Shown here: positions 47,533 through 59,392 of the stretch, in pieces | How positions within the stretch are numbered: position 1 is the stretch's first letter | Layout: each line of letters opens with the position of its first letter | Origin: Trichobilharzia szidati | Taxonomy: Eukaryota; Platyhelminthes; Trematoda; Strigeidida; Schistosomatidae | Length of the DNA stretch: 64,000 bases | Direction of reading: 5' to 3' | NCBI GenBank assembly: GCA_944472155.2 | Contig: OX235271.1 | Coordinates: forward strand, 84,209,256-84,273,255 | Translations under genes and position numbers: made by a program | Notes under the pieces: model-generated | What the model saw: the letters and a program-made list of their open reading frames with translations, nothing else | Database searches by the model: none | Told to the model about the DNA's origin: nothing

Positions 47533-47715
47533 GAGTCGGTGGCACAGCGGTTAGATCTCTAGCCGATCATGCACATGATCCGGGGCTCGATCCCCTACCG
47601 ACGCACAGCTGATATCAATGGTCGGCCTTCAAAATTTGGGCTACCAATATCACATGTTGAAAATTCCATATTTGTATCAAAAATATGGTGTGGAATCAAG
47701 CTAAAATCAAAAAAT
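47533..47715 (+). repeat. tRNA-derived SINE, family 2
   Basis: Head 'gtcggtggcacagcggttag', B box 'gggctcgatcccctaccga', then 'tttgggctaccaatatcaca' and 'aatatggtgtggaatcaagc'. Confidence 0.75.
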
Positions 47716-47749
47716 AAAATAAATCTCCGTCTCTCTCTCTAGACTTAAG

Positions 47750-48300
47750 CTCACTAAATACAAAAAACAAGATCGGTAACGAAGCGCATGAACTGTGATA
47801 AACATTATATGTTGGTCAGAGTGGGTGCGCCCTGTTCAACTCCGAAACCAAGATCAGAAGATACGACATGTATTCTTTTGTATCGATGCATGTAGACACA
47901 ACTATGAATACCAATTTGACTGGGAAAAAATAGAAATTTTAAACAGTGAAAACACCGAAATTGCCAGGGAGTTCCTAGAAGTCTGATATTCAACATGAAT
48001 CAGTGATTAACATACGCAATACCATAGATCAAATTAACCAATTTAATAAAGAATAAGACACATGACAAAAAATTCAAATTCCAGGTCGATAAAAACGATC
48101 AATACACTGATGCCATAAAACAACCAATCACAACAAAGATTATCAGGAGATACAATTACTACATATCATTCATGGAGAGAATGCAAGTAGGTTCACTTCA
48201 TATTAAAGCTGGTGCTGAAAATGTTGTCTAGAAAGACAATGAAAGTTTCGGAGTTAAATCACCCAAGTTCACAGTAAGCCATAAACATCAAAATCCGCCA
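47750..48300 (+). mobile_element. Penelope-like element remnant
   Basis: Decayed GIY-YIG region: NCDKHYVGQSGCALF spread over two frames, then YEYQFDWEKIEILNSENTEI and AREFLEV, closely parallel to the copy at 19850-20060. The terminal part at 48180-48250 matches 'gctgaaaatgttgtctagaa'. Stops throughout. Confidence 0.7.
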
Positions 48301-48974
48301 ACATGAAGATTTGGATACTCAGTTTATAAATACACAAAGAGTTCGATTACTAGCAATTAGTATTAGTATTATTAGAATTCATAAAAAATGAAATGCCAAG
48401 TATTTAAAATGAAATAACATTAGGGAAAAAAGGTGACGTATTTTGAACTATTTTTCCCGTAAACATTAGACGGTAAGCACAATAAATTATAGTCAGATAT
48501 AGGTGAAGGCTAAAAGAGACAATTTGAAAAAGATGCAGTATTAGTGAGACTACCTAAAAGGTTATACGTCCACACAGGGAAATGTCGGCTAACTGGCTCA
48601 AGCACTTGCCTTCATAATAAAATAATTTTTATTTGGCAGAACAGTGTAGTATTTAAGTATTGCTTTGTAGGAATTTGATTGATTGGTTACTGGATTTCAT
48701 CAGGAGCTGACAACGGTTAGAGAACCATTGGAAAACCGGCGGGTTTGTACTGATGAAGAGTCCAAAACTAGGACGAAACAGCTTTCCAGTACTCCAAGGT
48801 TTTCCAATGGTTCTCATGATGAAGAACTAATAATACTATATCACTGAGCCCCATGCCAACCCCTCCCCCCGCGCCTACTTTATTCAACCAAGGCAACTGA
48901 GTACCATAAGTCTTGACACGATATGTGCCCCACGATCGAGTATATATGAAAAAAAAATCATCCGAACAACTGAA
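48301..48974. repeat. Intronic DNA with family-1 SINE piece
   Basis: The SINE piece at 48690-48820 keeps a clear hammerhead-like module: GTACTG, ATGAAGA, GTCC, GGAC, GAAA, then CAGTAC. The tRNA-like head is missing. A C-rich run lies at 48860-48877. Confidence 0.55.
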
Positions 48975-49190
48975 TACTAACTTTTTTTTCCTTCACGTTC
49001 CCCAGTGGAACATAGGGCTTCAAGCTAGTGGCTTGAAGTTTCTGTAGCAGTGTTTATTTTACAGGATGGGGTTGCTAGCCCCATACCCAACCTTTCCTCT
49101 TCACCAGCATTATTTCTGGCTTAGCGAGGTAAAGGAGTGCGTCGGCCGGGGATCGAACCCCGGACCATGTGCTATGCCACCGACGCACAA
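48975..49190 (-). repeat. tRNA-derived SINE, family 3
   Basis: Plus-strand reading 'cacgttccccagtggaacat' through 'tttctggcttagcgaggtaa' to the tRNA-like head 'ggggatcgaaccccggacca'. Well preserved. Confidence 0.8.
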
Positions 49191-49480
49191 CTAACTATAC
49201 GTTTACAAATTTAATTATCGAAATAAACAGTAAAATCTGTGAAATAAACACCAAATCAATTGATAATTTTCAATTGATACTACCTGAGAGGGAGAGAGAG
49301 AAAAGACTGATAACTTTCAAGCCTATACGATTGAATGAACGTAAAAGATACTGACTGACAAAGAGCCTACAAACCGTGTGACAATTGAGAAGAATATCAA
49401 TAAAAGAAGTACTCCAAAAAAAGTGTTCTTCAGCAGTAAAAAATCATCGTAGATGTCGTCATATACATACACACACACAC

Positions 49481-49580
49481 CTTGTAATCAGATCCAGAAG
49501 TATCCAGTTCTACATGAACAGAATTCCACTTGTTACTATTCACTATTTGCAAATCAGATATCCATAAACGTTTATTGACA
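49481..49580 (-). CDS. Exon B of pair 5
   Basis: 100 nt between TTCTGAAG and GTGTGTG. Reads VNKRLWISDLQIVNSNK then WNSVHVELDTSGSDYK; loop 9 residues. Phase 0 exit. Confidence 0.8.
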
Positions 49581-49640
49581 CTTCAGAAGTACGAAGATTA
49601 CGGTTAGTTATATATATAAAATAAGGAATAATTTGCCTAC

Positions 49641-49691
49641 CAATTAACAGAAAATTCATTTTCCACTTCACGTGAAACAGCAGTGCATGAC
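49641..49691 (-). CDS. Exon A of pair 5
   Basis: 51 nt between TTTTCTAG and GTAGGC. Reads SCTAVSREVENEFSVN and the split Cys codon. First base is G where the others have A or C. Confidence 0.8.
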
Positions 49692-51124
49692 CTAGAAAAG
49701 TATTTTATAATAAGTGATAGGAACACTTTGAAAAAAATTCCTTGTATTATGTAAGCTGAAAGAGGAAACAGTGTTGAGAAAAGATGGAAAAAAAGGGAAA
49801 AGTAATGCCGAAAATCATGAACACATACACACGCACACACACAGTCTCAAATAAGTTACTCACACTCTCCAAATTACACAATACGCAAGTGATCTGATAA
49901 AAATAACACAGAAACCATCAAGCAAACTTGATTGTATTTGGACTGAAGTAATTGTGATCAATAACAGCTATAATAATAGTAATGATAATACTCTAGATTT
50001 CGTCAAAAACCAACATCAGTTAGGGAGGGAATTATTGGGAAACAGGGAATACTGCACAGTTGTTCCGTCCTAGTTTAGGTCCCTTCAGTATTGGGTGCCA
50101 ACGACCCTACCACGGGCCGAACCCGACACCACATTCAGGTTACCAAGACAGTTTGTTGAGCAATCCAGGAATGCTTTCGAATTCAATGTCCTGTGGGTTC
50201 TAACTCGTGTCAGTTTGAGACATAGAGATACAGTCAACCCAGTGCCGGCTTCACACCCAACGTGGTAGACCTCACTGTCCATAACACACTCATTAAATAT
50301 TTAGGGTGCCCCTTCGATAACTATTAATGAGGAGGAAAAATCAATATTCAAATTATGAACTTTGTAAAAATTTCATGAGCACTGCTGGAGAGTCCTAAAC
50401 TGAGATGAAACAGCTGTACAGTGCTCACTGGTTTCCAATGGTACTGTAACTAATGTCATTTTGTGACAAAATCTTCATTAGAATTACATAAAACTACGTC
50501 TGACGAATAGAATTAATATCTCTTATAAGATAACAGAACACACATACAAAACACAATATTGGGGAATGCTTAAGCTCAATTACAAGGAACTGACTTTTAA
50601 AAAACCAAGCTTTACGAGTCAGACTTATCATGTGAGGAGTTATAATACTATGCATTTGACCATGATGAAGTAGGTGAAATGGAACTCAAACCCATGATCT
50701 ATCGTTTGAAAACCAAATGCTTACGCCAATGAGCCACAACTCCACTAATACAGGAGTTATAAGTGATAGAATTGATTACAACAGTGTATATTATTTAAGA
50801 AACAATAGAGGATTTTAGACAAATGGGTTCTCGAGAAACTTCACTTCGTTTGCAAAACATCGAAACAAAACAAAAAAAATACAAGGATTGTGTAGATAGT
50901 TGTTCTGCCTATCTTAGAAAGAAACACATTACGAATATAAAATCAGTAGAGAGCATATAACTCTATAAAACGGTACGCACAATAGGAATTTCCTCCATCA
51001 GAGAAGACTCACACTTGTTATCGTAAAAGAAGACGTATATGTATACATCAATAGGTCTCTTGTCAAATCAAAATCAAATACTTAAAGCGATATAAAAAAA
51101 AAGCATACATAGATATTTTCACAC
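49692..51124. other. Intronic DNA with SINE pieces
   Basis: Family-1 SINE pieces at about 50020-50290 (minus) and 50380-50460 (plus), and a SINE-like stretch at 50655-50755. No exon found between pairs 4 and 5. Confidence 0.45.
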
Positions 51125-51236
51125 CTTATAATCCGAATTAATTGAACTACTCAACTCGACAAGTGCATTATGCCAAATATTTGAGAACTTATTATTATCA
51201 TTTGCATACTCCGACTTCCATAGCCTTTTATTTTCA
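51125..51236 (-). CDS. Exon B of pair 4
   Basis: 112 nt between ATTCCAG and GTGTGAAA. Reads ENKRLWKSEYANDNNKFSN then IWHNALVELSSSINSDYK; loop 12 residues. Phase 0 exit. Confidence 0.8.
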
Positions 51237-51281
51237 CTGGAATTATAATTTTTGTATATGTGTAAAAGAAGCAGAACATAC

Positions 51282-51332
51282 CATGTAACAGCAAAATTAT
51301 CATCTACTCCACGTTGAACAGCAACACAAGAT
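51282..51332 (-). CDS. Exon A of pair 4
   Basis: 51 nt between CATCGTAG and GTATGTTC. Reads SCVAVQRGVDDNFAVT and the split Cys codon. The intron to exon B is 45 nt, the shortest of the nine. Confidence 0.8.
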
Positions 51333-52384
51333 CTACGATGGTGAATACAACAAAAATTAGCGAGTGTTTTCCTCAGTTATTTCTGATATTCACAAAATGA
51401 AAGTAAAGGGCGACGGAGATAAGGTAGAAACAAATGAAAGGGGTTGACAGAAGGAAAGATAGAAAGGAGATAAAAATAACATCAATACAAATCAGTCACA
51501 CCTTTATTATCCTGTCGTACAGACATACATACAATCAGACATATAAGCTACTTTTGATTTCAACTCTTAAACATTCCAGGATTATATTTGGTGGATAGTG
51601 GACTAACAGTGAAGTCCAAGATGTACAATTGGCCCTAGTAAGCCCTCGTAAGCCACAGTGACTGATTGTATTCCCACTGAAACTCAAACCCAGTACCCTT
51701 CATTCCAAACATCAAAGCAGTAGTTCTCATCGCCTAGTGTATAACACTTTGATATTTGAAATGAAGGGCAGTGGATTCGAGCTCCAGTGGAAACACAATC
51801 ATTCACTCACTCAGTGGGGATTGCAGGTAAATTCAGCTGACGAGTCAGAAACAGAACGAAAGGACATATATAAATGTATATATAGGGCGTGATCACACAT
51901 CACAATCTCCCCCAAAATACACCGTTTTGAATAAGCGCGACCAGGAATGTAGAAGTGAAAACGAAGAGTAAGTAATCCAATAGGCCACATATACTACCAT
52001 GAAGCTATGAAGATGTCATTCTGTATGTGTTTAACTCTGAAGTCTACTGCCTAGATGTAGCAGTCAAACAACATTGAATACCACAGAATAGTGAACTTGT
52101 TCATTGATACTGGTAAACTAAGGGATATGTTTTATCGCCAATGTATACAACCGCTAAAAGCTCATTAACAAAAAAGTCATCCGGAAGAATAAGCTGGGAA
52201 CTTGCGTTACAAAAGTATAATAAAGGTGACTAGTCGTAGTATAATATTAGAAAACATTAGAACCTTAAATGAGATACCGACACTGTTTCGGAAAAACAAA
52301 GGAAATTAAAGTTTCTTCCTAAAATTGCTATACAAGCATGAATGTAATACAGTGAAAAGCACTCGTAATAAATGTGTCCGATTG
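51333..52384. repeat. Intronic DNA with Sm-alpha-like SINE
   Basis: The copy at about 51740-51870 on the plus strand keeps CTGACGA, a GTCAG-type helix and GAAA. Otherwise AT-rich. A (TA)n stretch lies near 51870-51885. Confidence 0.45.
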
Positions 52385-52750
52385 TAGATAAGATTTTATT
52401 TTGATAAATCAGACAGTGTTGTTATACAGTAATATTAACTGATGACATTTCGTGCACAATTTATTGCCACTGTTAATCATATCGGGGCACTCACACAACC
52501 TTCTTTATTTCATTTATATATATGAGTAACACTGATTAGACATTTGAATAAAAATCAATATAAGATAATATACATTCAGAAAAAATATTACTGTTAGTAA
52601 TAAAATACAATCAGATGAGCAATAATTTGTGCTCGGAACGTCATCAGTTAATATTACAGTATAACAACACTGTGTGATTTATCAAAGTAAAATCTTATCT
52701 ATAATGGAGTTGTACTCTATCACAGTGCCCAAGTTTTATGCTTATATCAA
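52385..52750. mobile_element. Short foldback pair of Penelope-type termini
   Basis: Two terminal blocks in inverted orientation: 52385-52470 ('aagattttattttgataaat', 'taactgatgacatttcgtgc') and 52612-52745 ('gtgctcggaacgtcatcagt', 'atcacagtgcccaagtttta'), with about 140 bp and no coding sequence between. It may be a non-autonomous derivative. Confidence 0.6.
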
Positions 52751-53125
52751 TAAATGTGTCCGAGTAAAAATTAAGATTTTGTATTCCGTGATGAGACTTA
52801 AAACTTATTCAATTGGTCACCGACAACTGATACACAAAACCTTTTTTAAATAAGACCAAAACTTCCACCCCCCCCACCCAGCGAAAAAAGTGTAGGATAG
52901 AAAAAGAAATTAACAGACAAAAAACATCAGTCCTAGTTGTGACACTCGACAAAGAGCACAAAAATTGAGCAACCTTGATAGAATGATACTAGGAGAGAAA
53001 AATATGAGTGAAGCTCTTCAGCACCTTGATCTGAATACATACATCTGTGTCATTAAAAGTGAAACAGATAGAGAATGTATGATTTTATAATCTCAGTAAT
53101 AACTTGATTTTGAATAAAGCAAGAA

Positions 53126-53560
53126 CAACAGTTGTTTTGGCAGAATAAAATGGTACCATCGTTGTTTGTTTTGTCGGCTTCTCATCAGCTCAGCTGCTCA
53201 CAGCTCAAAGTCATTATTAAATATATCTACAGAAATAATTCTAACATACTTGCACAGAGTTCATTTTTAAACAGAAATCAATCAATCAATATATGCATAC
53301 AATGCTAATAATAATAATTATTATTATAATGTCGAAAGGTATCATTGTGTATGATTGTTATTGTTTGGGATAGAGTGATTATTATTACTAACAGTGTATG
53401 CATATATTGATTTTCTGTTTAAAAATGAAATCTGTGCAAGTATGTTAAAATTGTTTCTGTAGATATACTCAATTAATGTCTTTGGACTGTAAGCAGCTGA
53501 TGAGAAATAAATGATGATACCATTTTATTCTGTACAAACCACTGTTGTTCTTGATTCATT
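53126..53560. mobile_element. Foldback (MITE-like) element
   Basis: Left arm about 53126-53310 and right arm about 53390-53560 are inverted copies with substitutions and one longer indel: 'acatacttgcacagagttca' versus its complement near 53430-53450. The centre is AT-rich. Confidence 0.7.
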
Positions 53561-53799
53561 CAAATTCATTAAAGGGAATAAATGTATGAAATAACCTGAT
53601 TATAAGAAACAACTCAACCAAAATAGTGTTATCAAGTGAGACTGAATAAAAGAAGTTATGCGCATACTGTTTCACGCACGCATATTTTTTTTCATTCCTC
53701 TGCATGTACCGAGTGGGACATAAGGCTTCAGGCTATTAAGGTTGATGAGTGTGTCGGTCGCGAATCGAACACCAGACTGCATGCGTAGTTGTCAGGTAT
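53561..53799. other. Intronic DNA with decayed family-3 SINE
   Basis: 53690-53795 resembles a family-3 SINE in reverse ('gtaccgagtgggacataagg', 'gcgaatcgaacaccagactg'). Confidence 0.4.
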
Positions 53800-54490
53800 T
53801 CCATCCTCCTTTATGGTTGTGAGACCTGGCCACTGAGGATGGAAGACATGAAAAGACTAGCTGTCTTTGATCATAAGTGCCTGCGTTCTATCTCCCGTGT
53901 GAAGTGATATAATACGATGAGCAATATCGAGGTTAGGCCTCAGTCGAGTGCTAGGTAAGGAAATCAATCATCAAGGTTGTCAAGCTACATCGACTGAGAT
54001 GGTTGGGGCATGTGTTACGCATGCCTAGTCATCGCCTTCCTCGACAAAGGGCAATGTAAGCTGACATAAGATCAGGTTGAAAAAGAACTAACGGCTGTCA
54101 AACGAAAACATGGCCCTATCAGTCAACGAAATCCACAACAGTTAGTTTAAGCCACGTAGGAAGTTGTAGACTTCCTGACTGGTTGGGGTCTTCGGGACGG
54201 TAAACACCAATGAAGGCTGGAAACAATCAGTGATATGGCTCAAAATCATTCTCATTGGCTTGCGCAGATGCATTTACTCCTTGTGACTTACAACTTCCAA
54301 TTAAACTATAATGTCCTTAGTTATTACTATTCCTTTTATCTCATATACCTGTCTACTGTCTCTGTTTTGCTTTTCTTCTACTTTCTTTTGCTTTGCGGGC
54401 TGAGTGAAGTGTGGCGACTTGAACTGCAGGACATCTGTGCAAAGTTCTATGTTGAGACAGACAGACAGACAGAGACACTAAACCATTGAC
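53800..54490 (+). mobile_element. Second LINE family, C-terminal region and 3' end
   Basis: Plus-strand frames encode a SFFMVVRPGH-like decayed block, 'ctacatcgactgagatggtt' (LHRLRWLGHVLRMP) and, at the end, MAQNHSHWLAQMHLLLVTYN with WRLELQDICAKFYVETD. Ends with (CAGA)n. Inactive. Confidence 0.75.
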
Positions 54491-55512
54491 ACTCACATAT
54501 GCGTCAATGGAGCGGTGCAACACCGAACTGAAAATTAAAGAATTAAATCGTAACGTTTATCCTGATACGTATCAGCGTCTTTATAATCTACATTTTCTGG
54601 TTGAATATTTATACTGAAATTAAAAAATAGAATGTCTTCTATTTCAAAGTGAAGTAAAAGAATACATGAACCAGCAATGTAAAGTGGGCGAACATAGGTG
54701 CATTTATATCAAGTGATGAACATAAATCTAGAGAATCACGGTTAAAATTGGAAAGAACAGCTAACTGATTATGGATCAAAACAATCTACTGACTGAAATA
54801 AAAGATCAACTTTTATTAGTCGTAACTTCACCTTATTAATGAATGTAAGCGTATTGATCAACTGCTTCAAACAAGATGGTTCACAAACCTTCACGAGAAA
54901 GGATTACCCAGGTTTTCAAGAGAAAAACATTTATATTGAAACATGATACACAAATGTCTTTTTTTTAAATAAAACAAATTATAAAACTCTTGTTTACTCT
55001 AATATTCACCGACAAAGCGGCACATTTTTACATTTCTCGATAAAGGACTGGTTTTTAGGTGTTCGTTTGCAGGCATCTGATTAGTTACAGACTTGATCGC
55101 GAGCTGATGTAAGTTAGAGAACCACTGGAAAATCAAGGAACTGTTTCATCCCAGTTTCGGACTCTTCGGAAATACACACCCACCGAGGTCCGAACCCAAG
55201 ACCTTCCAGTTACAAGGTGACCTTGTAGACTCTTCAGTACTTTCCCTTTTTCCAATAGTTCTCTGACCGATATCTGCTCATGACAAAATCTCTCAAGGAT
55301 TGGTGAAAATATGCATTTTAATTCATCAGACAACGCCAATAAAAATACCCTAAGATCCATGATAACGAAAACCAAACAGATTATATAGTAAACTGAAACA
55401 GAGTTATGCCAAGCTCATCATTCACTATGGCATAAATATTTTATCAAAGTTACTTAATCAGGTGACAGAAAAAGAAGGAATCCATTTAGATGAAAATTGT
55501 TCAAACAACTAC
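54491..55512. other. Intronic DNA with SINE piece
   Basis: A decayed family-1 SINE lies at about 55075-55290 ('ggtccgaacccaagaccttc'). No exon recognised. Confidence 0.45.
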
Positions 55513-55621
55513 CTTGTAATCAAATTTCTCCCCATCACTATCTAGATTTACTCGTACAGTTTGCCATTTATTATTATAAAGTGGTGAAATATTCACAGAT
55601 GTCCAAAGACCTTGATTCTCA
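55513..55621 (-). CDS. Exon B of pair 3
   Basis: 109 nt between CGCTTAG and GTAGTT. Reads ENQGLWTSVNISPLYNNK then WQTVRVNLDSDGEKFDYK; loop 10 residues with an NIS sequon. Phase 0 exit. Confidence 0.8.
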
Positions 55622-55682
55622 CTAAGCGATTAGAGAGAGAAAAGAAGGACGTATATTTAGAACGAATAAGAATCAACCCTAC

Positions 55683-55733
55683 CAAGTGACTGCCGATCCA
55701 CCTGATGGTCCACGTTTGATCTCAGTACATGAT
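55683..55733 (-). CDS. Exon A of pair 3
   Basis: 51 nt between TTTACACAG and GTAGGG. Reads SCTEIKRGPSGGSAVT and the split Cys codon. Only 283 nt separate it from exon B of pair 2, and I find no exon in that gap. Confidence 0.8.
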
Positions 55734-56016
55734 CTGTGTAAAAATTAAGATAGTTTTGTCATCAATAAGAAACCTTTTATACACAACTACCGATAAAAAA
55801 ACACACACCACAAGCTACTGGAGACAAGATGAAGATAAAGATAAGACAAAAGAATACAGAGTGTTAAGATTGAAGGAAAGATGAATGAACACCTCCACAA
55901 CATACTCAACAAACAAACTTTTTTAGTCAGATGTCAACATACTACTTAAAAACTATAAGAAGTGTTAGAATAGAACCAAATGACAATCATATTATAATCT
56001 TCAAAAGTCATCCTAC

Positions 56017-56128
56017 CTTATAATCTGTGGGATGATTTGATTGACTTAAATCAATCTTAACATTTTCCCATTGATCAACAGACACAATTACAGAATCACG
56101 TGTCGTAGACCATAGCTGTTCATTAGCA
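56017..56128 (-). CDS. Exon B of pair 2
   Basis: 112 nt between TTTATCAG and GTAGGA. Reads ANEQLWSTTRDSVIVSVDQ then WENVKIDLSQSNHPTDYK; loop 12 residues. Phase 0 exit. Confidence 0.8.
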
Positions 56129-56178
56129 CTGATAAAGAAAATTTCAGTTAGCATATATCTATAGTAGAATTTACCTAC

Positions 56179-56229
56179 CAGATAACCGAAGGTAGACCAG
56201 TTTTAGGATCCAAATCACTTCGGCAAGAG
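56179..56229 (-). CDS. Exon A of pair 2
   Basis: 51 nt between ATATTTAG and GTAGGT. Reads SCRSDLDPKTGLPSVI and the split Cys codon. Resembles A of pair 9 (SC..SLDP.T). In the wrong phase it stops at the fifth codon. Confidence 0.8.
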
Positions 56230-56644
56230 CTAAATATACATAATAAATTGTGATAGTTTATGCGTGTGTGAATAGAAGATTTTATTTGGCATATATATAT
56301 CTAATATAAAAATTGTAGAAGATGAAAGCGTATGGAGAGGAAAAGCAAAGTAAAGGGAAGTAAAGAGAAGCTTGTTAAAACATACACTCAAACATGCAAA
56401 GTTAATCATTGATAATGTCAGAATTACACACACTAAACAAAAAGTCATATTTATAGTGTGTAAGGAGGAATTAGCAGTGCTACTGCCTAACAGTACAGAT
56501 ATCATTCAGCGAAGACACGTTAGAATCCCCTATTCATTGATTCGTTGTCGAGTTACTGGCCCGTCAGGAGTTTATAGAAAAACTTAATATTCAGTGAGAA
56601 ACATTAATATATCAGTCAGGGAAATTATTTTAATTAATTTTAAT

Positions 56645-56815
56645 TTTTTATTATAGCTTGATTCCACACAGTATTTTTGGTACAAGTACGGAATTTTCAG
56701 CATGTGATATCTGTAACCCAAATTTATCAGACCGACCATTGACATCAGGCGTGCATCGACCGGGGATCGAACCCCGGACCACGTGCATGATCGGAGAGAG
56801 TATCGAGAGTGCATA
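56645..56815 (-). repeat. tRNA-derived SINE, family 2
   Basis: Plus-strand reading 'ttatagcttgattccacaca', 'ttttggtacaagtacggaat' and the tRNA-like head with 'ggggatcgaaccccggacca'. Confidence 0.75.
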
Positions 56816-59237
56816 GTGCTTGCGATAGTAATTATTACCAATAAGAGTTGAAGAAGTAAAATAAAGACTAATAATTTTCCACTTATCACAACCAGAATAA
56901 ACTTAATGAAATCAAGTAAAATGACTTCCTCAAAAACGTTTCATCAAACATCAGATGTGTCCATAAAAAATTATTGAGATCTCAATATATTCGGTTATAC
57001 GATAAAAGATTAGACAATAAGAATATGATCAAATTAGATACCAAACTCATGTATACAGGAGTGATATAACGTTTTATATTAATGGCTGAGGAATGCACCT
57101 ATACTGTCTAGAAAACAAATAAAAGCCACGGAGTAACACTGCGAATCTAATTAGGAACCTATCACCCGTGTACATTCAGAATTTGGTTGGAATATCATCA
57201 GGTTATGAGGTCCTACATACTAGTAGCTAGTTACCGAGGATCGAACGCTCTGTAGCTCCCAACCTTTATCAGTACGTGAAATTACACACTACTGATTAGT
57301 TGAGATGAGTTGTTGTAAGCCACTCACAAAACCACTATTGATTGTTAGCCAGACCAAAGTGATCCAAACAACGGATGCCTGTTTTGTCAGTTCAAGTTCA
57401 CGCTCATCAGCGGTTCAACCAGTTTGGACTAGCCGATTTCTGAAAACTGCATTGAAATTTCACCTCAACCTGTGTAAATTGCAACGTAATTTGTAAATTC
57501 CGAATTTCATCAATGGCATTATCAGTCAGATATCAAGTAGTCTGAAATCATTGTGCCCTTGCTCTAGGCTGAATCGAAACCGAATACACTGCCAATAAGC
57601 TCGGTTCTAAAGGAGCAGAACGGCAGTCTGGTGTTCCGATCACTTCGTTTTGGTTAGCAACCATCTTATTATTCACATCAAACAACCATCATGAGTTGAT
57701 ATAGAATATTTTTTTAGAAAATAAATAGTTCTATAGCAATAAAACTACTCATTTTAATTAAAACTGTCGGCTACTATTACTTAAACAAGCAAATGCAAAA
57801 CTATTTTGACAGGAAATTCACATGTAGTATAGTTTGTAATAAACAATAAAAATATTAATTTTATCATTGCGCTAAAAGTAGTGCAAAAACAATGACAAAA
57901 CAACACGTCAGCTCAAAAACTGACTACTAATCAACCCTTTCGACACACGTCTATGGAGAACGTGTGTATGTACAATGAACTCATGAAAAACAATATTTAT
58001 ATGCCTAACTAAACACAATCACGTGCACCATAGAATTCAACAAAAAAATATAATTAAAAGACTAAATAATCAACTCAGGAACAAGAGGACACAAAACGCA
58101 ACGATTACAAAGAATCTAATATTAACAATTAATGACGAGAGGTTTACTGGCGATTGCTAAACATACTACAAGGTTGATTTCAATTATCGGATTCTGCAGC
58201 ATAACAGGTGAATACTCAAAAAATATTATACATCTGAGTAAATAAAACGCTAAAAACTTTTTTTCAATTATGATTCTAACTAATTAATGAAAAAGAAAGC
58301 GAAAAAAACAAACATTTATACAACGTTCTAGAAGGTCAAGAAAATGCCGGTTAACGTCAGTAATTAGTATCAGCTGGTAAGATTTGGGTTTTGAGTCAGT
58401 GAAATAAATAAATTACAAAACCTAGTGAAGTAATCTTACGTAATCTAACAAGGCATTAAGTGACGACTATCGCTCAGGAACGAAAACTACTCAGAAAGGG
58501 AACAGGAGTATTGTTCACAGGAAGAAGGGGTTCGAACGTTTGGAAGTAAATAAGAAGAAAAGTAAAGGAATGTATTCCGATTACACGCCAAACGGTTATA
58601 CAAGTCAAAACAAAATTTTGACGCCACAGTGATACCAGGGATCAGACAAACGGCTTCCGTATACATAGTTCAAGCTCTTCCCTTTTGTATTGCCAGAGCT
58701 TCTGTCATCGACACAAGAGATATAGATTATAAGTATGTTTATAAAAATATTAGGTTGTAGGTAGGATGAACGAAATTTTCATGCACAGCATTGAAAGTGC
58801 AAACTACAGAATTGCAAATTGAATACCTACCATACATCGGATATTAGATCAATGTTCTATTTTATTTCTAAATGCCCGCTGAAACATTATATATATATAT
58901 ATATATATATATGTTAAAGGATAGCAAATATAACCGGAATGATGCCATGAACAGTGGAATTTTACCGTCCTTTGTTTAAAATGATAGAACTTTCAAATTA
59001 GGTTCACTACGAAGAGTTGAGGCCCTCAACTGAACGAATTGCACTAAGTCGTAGCATAGTCATATAACTACAATGAGTTCCTTCAGACGTGAATTTCAAA
59101 GTTAAAGAACAGCATATCAATTACATCAGTTTTACTCCGACAATAAGTTTGAATTTGAAAATTAGTACTTCATACTACTGAATATTATTAAAGTAGTTCA
59201 AGTGTACAACGAAAAATTAAACTACATAATAACGCAC
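56816..59237. other. Long intron between pairs 1 and 2; nothing recognised
   Basis: AT-rich DNA with an (AT)n run at 58887-58912. No exon, LINE or well-preserved SINE seen. Confidence 0.45.
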
Positions 59238-59343
59238 CTTATAGTCTGAATTTAATGAACTATTTAACTGAACATGTACTATTTGCCATCCGGAATTCGA
59301 ATTTCCTTCAGTTAAATTTGATCTCCATAATCTTTTATTTTCA
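59238..59343 (-). CDS. Exon B of pair 1
   Basis: 106 nt between CATTTCAG and GTGCGT. Reads ENKRLWRSNLTEGNSNSG then WQIVHVQLNSSLNSDYK; loop 10 residues with an NLT sequon. Phase 0 exit. Confidence 0.8.
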
Positions 59344-59392
59344 CTGAAATGATTTATGTTGAATAACATATCATAATGCACACATAACATAC

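Noticed and set aside
55734..56016. Search for a hidden exon between pairs 2 and 3 that would restore phase
   Set aside because: No open segment with acceptor, donor and similarity to exon C was found in this 283-nt gap.
14583..56815. tRNA-like sequences with good B boxes at many sites
   Set aside because: They continue into SINE bodies, lack convincing full cloverleafs and occur in many copies; they are SINE heads, not tRNA genes.
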